Shown piece by piece: positions 6,387 through 9,733 of a DNA stretch of 9,733 bases. A program made the translations under genes and the position numbers. How positions within the stretch are numbered: the stretch's first letter is position 1; the number at the start of each line of letters is the position of its first letter. The notes beneath the pieces are model-generated. The model was not told where the DNA came from. It saw nothing but the letters and a program-made list of their open reading frames with translations, and searched no databases. Source of the DNA: an uncultured Gammaproteobacteria bacterium (lineage in GTDB: Bacteria > Pseudomonadota > Gammaproteobacteria > Pseudomonadales > Azotimanducaceae_A); the NCBI GenBank assembly GCA_913049565.1, contig CAJWZG010000095.1:1-9733 (forward strand), read 5' to 3'.

Positions 6387-7622
6387 ATGAACTCACGCTG
6401 GTTTGCTCCTTTGATCTTTGCCGCTGCCGTGCTCGGCTGGCTGGCTGCCGTTGCACTGCCTGACGTAGTTTGGCTAGATCAACTGACCCAGCTGCTACGC
6501 ACTGCTTTTTTCTCTGCGCTGAAAATGGTGATTGCGCCACTGATCTTCTTTTCGTTGATTGCTGGTGTGATGCAGCTGCGCGCCTCGCGCCAAATGGGAC
6601 GGTTGGGCAGTGTTACCGTTGCGTACTACCTCACCACCACGGGCATTGCGGTAATTATCGGCTTGATCGTCGTTTTGTTTTACCACCCGTGGACCACCTT
6701 TCCGCCTCTCATAGACGACCCCAGCGTTCTTGGCGACGTCACCGCACAGTCTGCGCGACTGATCGATCCCGGCGACGGCTCTACGTTCAACTTGCTCAAC
6801 AACTTACTGCAGCGAATGCTGATTAATCCATTCAACGCGCTGGCAGAGATGAACGTGCTGGGTATTTTAGTGGGGGCCATTTTGGTTGGCTTAGCGGCCG
6901 CAATCACCCTGCCCACAGATTCTGCGCTACCTAAAATCTTCGATGAGCTTGCGCAAGTCACTTACAAGCTGGCCGGTTGGGTCTTGACCACATTGCCAAT
7001 TGGTTTGTTTGCTATCACCTTCCAACTAGCGCAGAAGATTGATTTCACTACACTCGCCGCGCTTGGCCAGTTGGCCGGCGTGGTATTCGGGGCAACGCTA
7101 TTCCACGGTTTGGTCGTGTTGCCGACTATCGCTTGGTTGGTGTCGGGAAAGAACCCGCTGCAATTCTTGCAGGCGGTTAGCCAGCCAATGATTACCGCCC
7201 TGTTTACCTCATCCAGCGCTGCCACGTTGCCACTTTCCATGAAAACGGCGCAGGAACATCTCGGTGTCGATCAAGCACGCAGCGCGTTTGTTTTGCCACT
7301 CGGCGCAACTGCGAATATGGACGGAACTGCCTTGTTTGAGGGCATTGCTGCAGTATTCCTGGCCTACATGTTCGGCGTTGATCTGGGTACAACAGGCGTC
7401 ATTGCCATATTCTTGGTTGCCATGCTCTCCTCTGTTGGAGCGCCGGGTATCCCCTCTGGCTCAATGGCCGGCATGCAAATGGTACTGCTCGCTGTTGGCA
7501 TACCGCTAGAAGCCATTGGCCTACTGCTACTTATCGAGCGACCACTAGATACCTTTAGAACTGCAGTAAATGTCGAAGGTGATCTCGTTGGTTGTCTTGT
7601 CGCAAAACGCTTCGCGTCTTAG
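6387..7622 (+). CDS. Dicarboxylate/amino acid:cation symporter (DAACS/SDF family, glutamate/aspartate-type)
   Basis: This 411-residue inner-membrane protein belongs to the family of GltPh and GltP, which import acidic amino acids or C4-dicarboxylates with Na+ or H+. Key elements are the hairpin-1 serine-rich loop FTSSSAATLP (273-282), the TM7 sodium motif NMDGT (310-314), hairpin 2 with SVGAPGIPSGS (349-359), and the TM8 substrate site LDTFRTAVNVEGD (387-399). By alignment with GltPh, Asp388, Arg391, Thr392, Asn395 and Asp399 match Asp394, Arg397, Thr398, Asn401 and Asp405. The conserved Arg suggests an acidic substrate, and the Asp/Thr pair favours glutamate or aspartate over DctA-type dicarboxylates. 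Position 390 of GltPh (Asp) is Glu384 here. The ATG at 6387 has GGGA five bases upstream; the frame extends back to a TTG at 6291, but that extra stretch has no family similarity. Sodium coupling is inferred from NMDGT. Confidence 0.93.
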   Translation: MNSRWFAPLIFAAAVLGWLAAVALPDVVWLDQLTQLLRTAFFSALKMVIAPLIFFSLIAGVMQLRASRQMGRLGSVTVAYYLTTTGIAVIIGLIVVLFYHPWTTFPPLIDDPSVLGDVTAQSARLIDPGDGSTFNLLNNLLQRMLINPFNALAEMNVLGILVGAILVGLAAAITLPTDSALPKIFDELAQVTYKLAGWVLTTLPIGLFAITFQLAQKIDFTTLAALGQLAGVVFGATLFHGLVVLPTIAWLVSGKNPLQFLQAVSQPMITALFTSSSAATLPLSMKTAQEHLGVDQARSAFVLPLGATANMDGTALFEGIAAVFLAYMFGVDLGTTGVIAIFLVAMLSSVGAPGIPSGSMAGMQMVLLAVGIPLEAIGLLLLIERPLDTFRTAVNVEGDLVGCLVAKRFAS

Positions 7623-7654
7623 GTCAAGCTGTCCCACACAATAAAGGCATCACT

Positions 7655-8278
7655 ATGGCACCACGATTGTTATTGCTGCGGCACGGACAAATAACCGCGA
7701 ACAAAGTCGGCCGATGGCACGGCTCCACAGACAGTCCGCTGACGCTACGCGGCCGCTGGCAGGCTTGGCGGACGGGACGTTATCTCAGCAAGTACGAGTC
7801 ACTGACGGCTGTTTACACCAGCCCACTGCAGCGTTGTCGACATACCGGTGCGCTGGCTGCTCCAGCATCTAAGCACAACCATGTCGTCGTGAATGGCCTT
7901 GCTGAAATGTCCATTGGAGACTGGGAAGGTGAGCGCTTTGTCGATTTGAACGCTGAGCGAAATTTGATCGAACGTTTTAATCAGGACATCCACTGGGCAC
8001 CACCCAGCGGTGAGGGTCTTGCAACGGTAGCTGCCCGTATGCGAGAGAGCATTGAAGAAATCAGCGCCGCACACGGCGACGACGAAACCGTGTTGGTGGT
8101 CAGCCACGGAGCGGCCATGGCGATTGCTTTGGGCGAGATGGTGCACGGTCACCCCACAGAGTGGGCGCAATACCACTTTGCGAACTGCAGTCTGACCCAG
8201 CTGCGCCTAGGCGGCCCCGGCGAGCCCGCAGAACTGATCGACTTCAACAGTTATGCACACCGCCTGCCCTTCAGTTAA
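7655..8278 (+). CDS. Histidine phosphatase (phosphoglycerate mutase-like) family protein
   Basis: This soluble protein of 207 residues has the full catalytic set of the branch-1 histidine phosphatases. The phosphate-accepting His10 lies in LLRHGQ (7-12), followed by Arg60 in TSPLQRC (55-61), the acid/base Glu84 in AEMSIGDWEG (83-92), and the second His151 in VVSHG (148-152). GSTDSPLTLRG (23-33) is the usual loop in this family. Members include cofactor-dependent phosphoglycerate mutase, CobC (alpha-ribazole phosphatase) and broad phosphatases; its length and sequence favour a phosphatase over glycolytic mutase, but the substrate cannot be named. The ATG at 7655 is chosen because AAAGG lies seven bases upstream and the family pattern starts right after it. 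The gene begins 32 bases after the symporter stop and is probably co-transcribed with it. Confidence 0.9.
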   Translation: MAPRLLLLRHGQITANKVGRWHGSTDSPLTLRGRWQAWRTGRYLSKYESLTAVYTSPLQRCRHTGALAAPASKHNHVVVNGLAEMSIGDWEGERFVDLNAERNLIERFNQDIHWAPPSGEGLATVAARMRESIEEISAAHGDDETVLVVSHGAAMAIALGEMVHGHPTEWAQYHFANCSLTQLRLGGPGEPAELIDFNSYAHRLPFS

Positions 8279-8325
8279 AGTCAGAACACATCGAGATCAC
8301 AATTGCACAAGGGAGGAGAACGCAA

Positions 8326-9096
8326 ATGGGTGAATATTCCACCGTAGAGAAAGCCGATCACATCATGACGGTCCGCATCAATCGACCCGATCGGTTGAAC
8401 GCCCTGCATCCACTAGCCAACGCAGAACTCGGGCAAGTATTCGATGATTTTGCTGCCGACGACGATATGTGGGTTGCGATCATTACCGGCGAAGGCAGGG
8501 GCTTCAGCGCTGGTAACGATCTACGCTATCAAGCCGAGGGTGGCGAGCGAGTGCCGACGCCACGCGGTTTTGGCGGGCTGACGTCGCGTTTCGACATGAC
8601 CAAGCCAGTTATCGCTGCGGTCAATGGTGTCGCCATGGGTGGCGGTTTCGAAATTGCGCTGGCCTGCGACCTGATTATTGCGTCTGAGAACGCGAAGTTC
8701 GCACTGCCAGAGCCCAAGGTGGGACTTGCTGCGCTAGCGGGAGGCCTCAACCGATTGCCTCGGCAAATTGGGCCCAAACGCGCCTTGGGCATGATTCTTA
8801 CCGGACGTCATGTCAGCCCAGAAGAAGGCAAAGAGCTAGGTTTTGTTAACGATGTTGTGCCCCATGACCGACTAATGGACGCAGCCATGGAATGGGCCAA
8901 GCAAATTTGTGCATGTGCGCCGCTATCGATTCGTGCGAGCAAAGACGTCGTTTACAAAAGCCTCGACAGCGCTTCACTGCAAGATGCGATGGAAGGCAAA
9001 TATGATTCGGTAAGAACTATGGTCGGCAGCGAAGATTTCATCGAAGGCCCTAAAGCCTTTGCCGAAAAGCGCGCACCAAACTGGCAAGGCAAGTAG
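8326..9096 (+). CDS. Enoyl-CoA hydratase/isomerase (crotonase) family protein, CaiD-like
   Basis: Crotonases act on acyl-CoA thioesters, most often adding water across an enoyl-CoA double bond. This 256-residue protein has both oxyanion-hole stretches, FSAGNDLR (60-67) and NGVAMGGGFEIALACD (100-115), and the two glutamates Glu109 (GGGFE) and Glu129 (LPEPK). These are 20 residues apart, like the catalytic Glu144/Glu164 pair of rat hydratase. The sequence around GFGGLTSRFDMTKPVIAAVN (81-100) and the C-terminal SEDFIEGPKAFAEKRAPNW closely resemble E. coli CaiD (crotonobetainyl-CoA hydratase). No other carnitine genes are nearby, so the substrate is unknown. The start at 8326 is well supported by the strong GGGAGGAG (8311-8318) seven bases upstream. 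It lies 47 bases after the phosphatase gene on the same strand. GC here is visibly higher than in the ORF that follows. Confidence 0.93.
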   Translation: MGEYSTVEKADHIMTVRINRPDRLNALHPLANAELGQVFDDFAADDDMWVAIITGEGRGFSAGNDLRYQAEGGERVPTPRGFGGLTSRFDMTKPVIAAVNGVAMGGGFEIALACDLIIASENAKFALPEPKVGLAALAGGLNRLPRQIGPKRALGMILTGRHVSPEEGKELGFVNDVVPHDRLMDAAMEWAKQICACAPLSIRASKDVVYKSLDSASLQDAMEGKYDSVRTMVGSEDFIEGPKAFAEKRAPNWQGK

Positions 9097-9129
9097 CCAC
9101 CAGAACGGCAATCAACCGCAAATAAGCGG

Positions 9130-9134
9130 GGAGG
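9130..9134 (+). promoter_or_regulatory. Ribosome binding site of the methyltransferase fragment
   Basis: GGAGG within GGGGAGGA touches the first of two tandem ATG codons (9136) and lies 4 bases before the second (9139). A spacing of one base is too short, so 9139 is the likelier start. A well-formed site suggests that the fragment is translated as its own protein. Confidence 0.5.
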
Positions 9135-9138
9135 AATG

Positions 9139-9733
9139 ATGTTAAAAGTTACCCATCGGGACTTAATTGACCGAGCGTTGGCCGAGGTAGAGACCCTCGA
9201 GATTGAAGATGCAGAACGTTTAAATGGCTTCCCGGTAGGATGGACAGAGTCTTGTTACCCACTAATGATACCTGGTCGTCCATGGATGAAAGCAGTTGAT
9301 AGCCATCGGAGCTGTATCAAACGTATTGAGTTACTTGGTCGCGCGGTGGCAATACCACAGGCTCGATGGATAGGGCAACGACTTATGAGCCCTTATGAAA
9401 TCAAATTCTCCCGAGAAAGCGACGGCATCAATTTTTCTGAACCAGTTCCTGGTCTTTCAAGCATTACGAGAGAAGATTCCGGAACAGAAGCTAAACTTCG
9501 CGCATGGCCTTTGGCTGCATGGAATATTCTTTCTAGTCCAGAAAACATTCAGTTGTGTTCAAAATATGACCAAGCCGCTTCATTGTGGCGCAGTAGACGA
9601 GGCCTTAAACGTATGTCAAATACGCCAGAGATTTTTTCTTTCATACCGTTGGGCGAGTTTTTGTCTTCTCAACGTCGAAATATTGACGCGGAAAAACTCT
9701 TAGACTTTAAAGTGCGTGCTGAAAAAAGCAACA
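9139..9733 (+). CDS. C-terminal half of a cytosine-C5 DNA methyltransferase as a separate ORF (runs off the window)
   Basis: The frame is open from 9097 to the window end, giving 198 codons so far. Residues 22-36 (IEDAERLNGFPVGWT) match motif IX of cytosine-C5 methyltransferases (E..RLQGFP.gWT). Residues 62-82 (RIELLGRAV...ARWIGQRL) match motif X, although the invariant GNAV is GRAV here. A tail follows with SPYEIKF (84-90), AWPLAAWN (122-129) and PLGEFLSSQ near residue 175; a tail like this occurs, as I recall, after motif X in a long subfamily of these enzymes. Motifs I to VIII, including the PCQ catalytic cysteine and the ENV motif, are not upstream, where the crotonase gene ends 42 bases earlier in the same frame. 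Alone it cannot methylate DNA. It could be the beta-like subunit of a split enzyme, the front of a permuted enzyme, or a remnant. GC falls to about 42% over 9541-9720, and TTA, ATA and AGA codons are frequent. Confidence 0.6.
   Translation, partial: MLKVTHRDLIDRALAEVETLEIEDAERLNGFPVGWTESCYPLMIPGRPWMKAVDSHRSCIKRIELLGRAVAIPQARWIGQRLMSPYEIKFSRESDGINFSEPVPGLSSITREDSGTEAKLRAWPLAAWNILSSPENIQLCSKYDQAASLWRSRRGLKRMSNTPEIFSFIPLGEFLSSQRRNIDAEKLLDFKVRAEKSN

Noticed and set aside
7799..8176. A 125-codon antisense ORF across the histidine phosphatase gene
   Set aside because: It is antisense to a gene with an intact catalytic set, and no ribosome binding site or family match was seen.
9094..9138. Readthrough fusion of the crotonase with the methyltransferase fragment, because both are in the same frame with a single TAG between them
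   Set aside because: The crotonase ends exactly where CaiD-type proteins end, and the downstream ORF has its own ribosome binding site. A shared frame has a one-in-three chance.
9395..9703. A 102-codon plus-strand ORF in another frame
   Set aside because: It overlaps the methyltransferase-like frame, shows no recognisable motif or ribosome binding site, and the competing frame has clear motif IX and X similarity.

Overview
The window looks like a chromosomal segment from a gammaproteobacterium, plausibly an aquatic or marine one. The reasons are a LolCDE lipoprotein-release operon next to a DUF2062 membrane protein (a pairing I recall from Pseudomonas-type genomes), NqrM and ApbE (accessory factors of the sodium-pumping NADH:quinone reductase), a lipobox on ApbE, and mid-range GC content. 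No rRNA, tRNA, CRISPR array, transposase or integrase is visible.

Left part (1-1651). A truncated minus-strand gene at the edge encodes the N-terminal Clp_N domain of a ClpB-type chaperone. It diverges from a plus-strand DUF2244 membrane protein; the 165-bp gap between them holds an operator-like inverted repeat. After a 208-bp gap comes a DUF2062 membrane protein whose start lacks a Shine-Dalgarno sequence but overlaps the stop of a possible 17-codon ORF.

Centre (1662-6198, all minus strand). Read 5' to 3', the order is apbE, nqrM, LolC/E permease, lolD, LolC/E permease. Gaps are a few bases to a few tens of bases and the lol genes overlap, so this is probably one operon. ApbE (lipoprotein FMN transferase) and NqrM (metal-centre maturation factor) serve Na+-NQR, yet no nqrABCDEF genes lie here. 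The Lol genes encode an inner-membrane ABC machine that releases outer-membrane lipoproteins.

Right part (6387-9733, all plus strand). A glutamate/aspartate-type sodium symporter is followed by a histidine-phosphatase-fold protein, a CaiD-like crotonase with both catalytic glutamates, and an ORF that runs off the window. This last ORF has its own ribosome binding site and start, but encodes only the C-terminal motifs IX and X of a cytosine-C5 DNA methyltransferase plus a long tail. The N-terminal catalytic half is not in front of it. It may be a split or circularly permuted methyltransferase, or the remnant of a broken one, and it is the most interesting item here. It may mark the edge of an accessory (restriction-modification or defence) region beyond the window.
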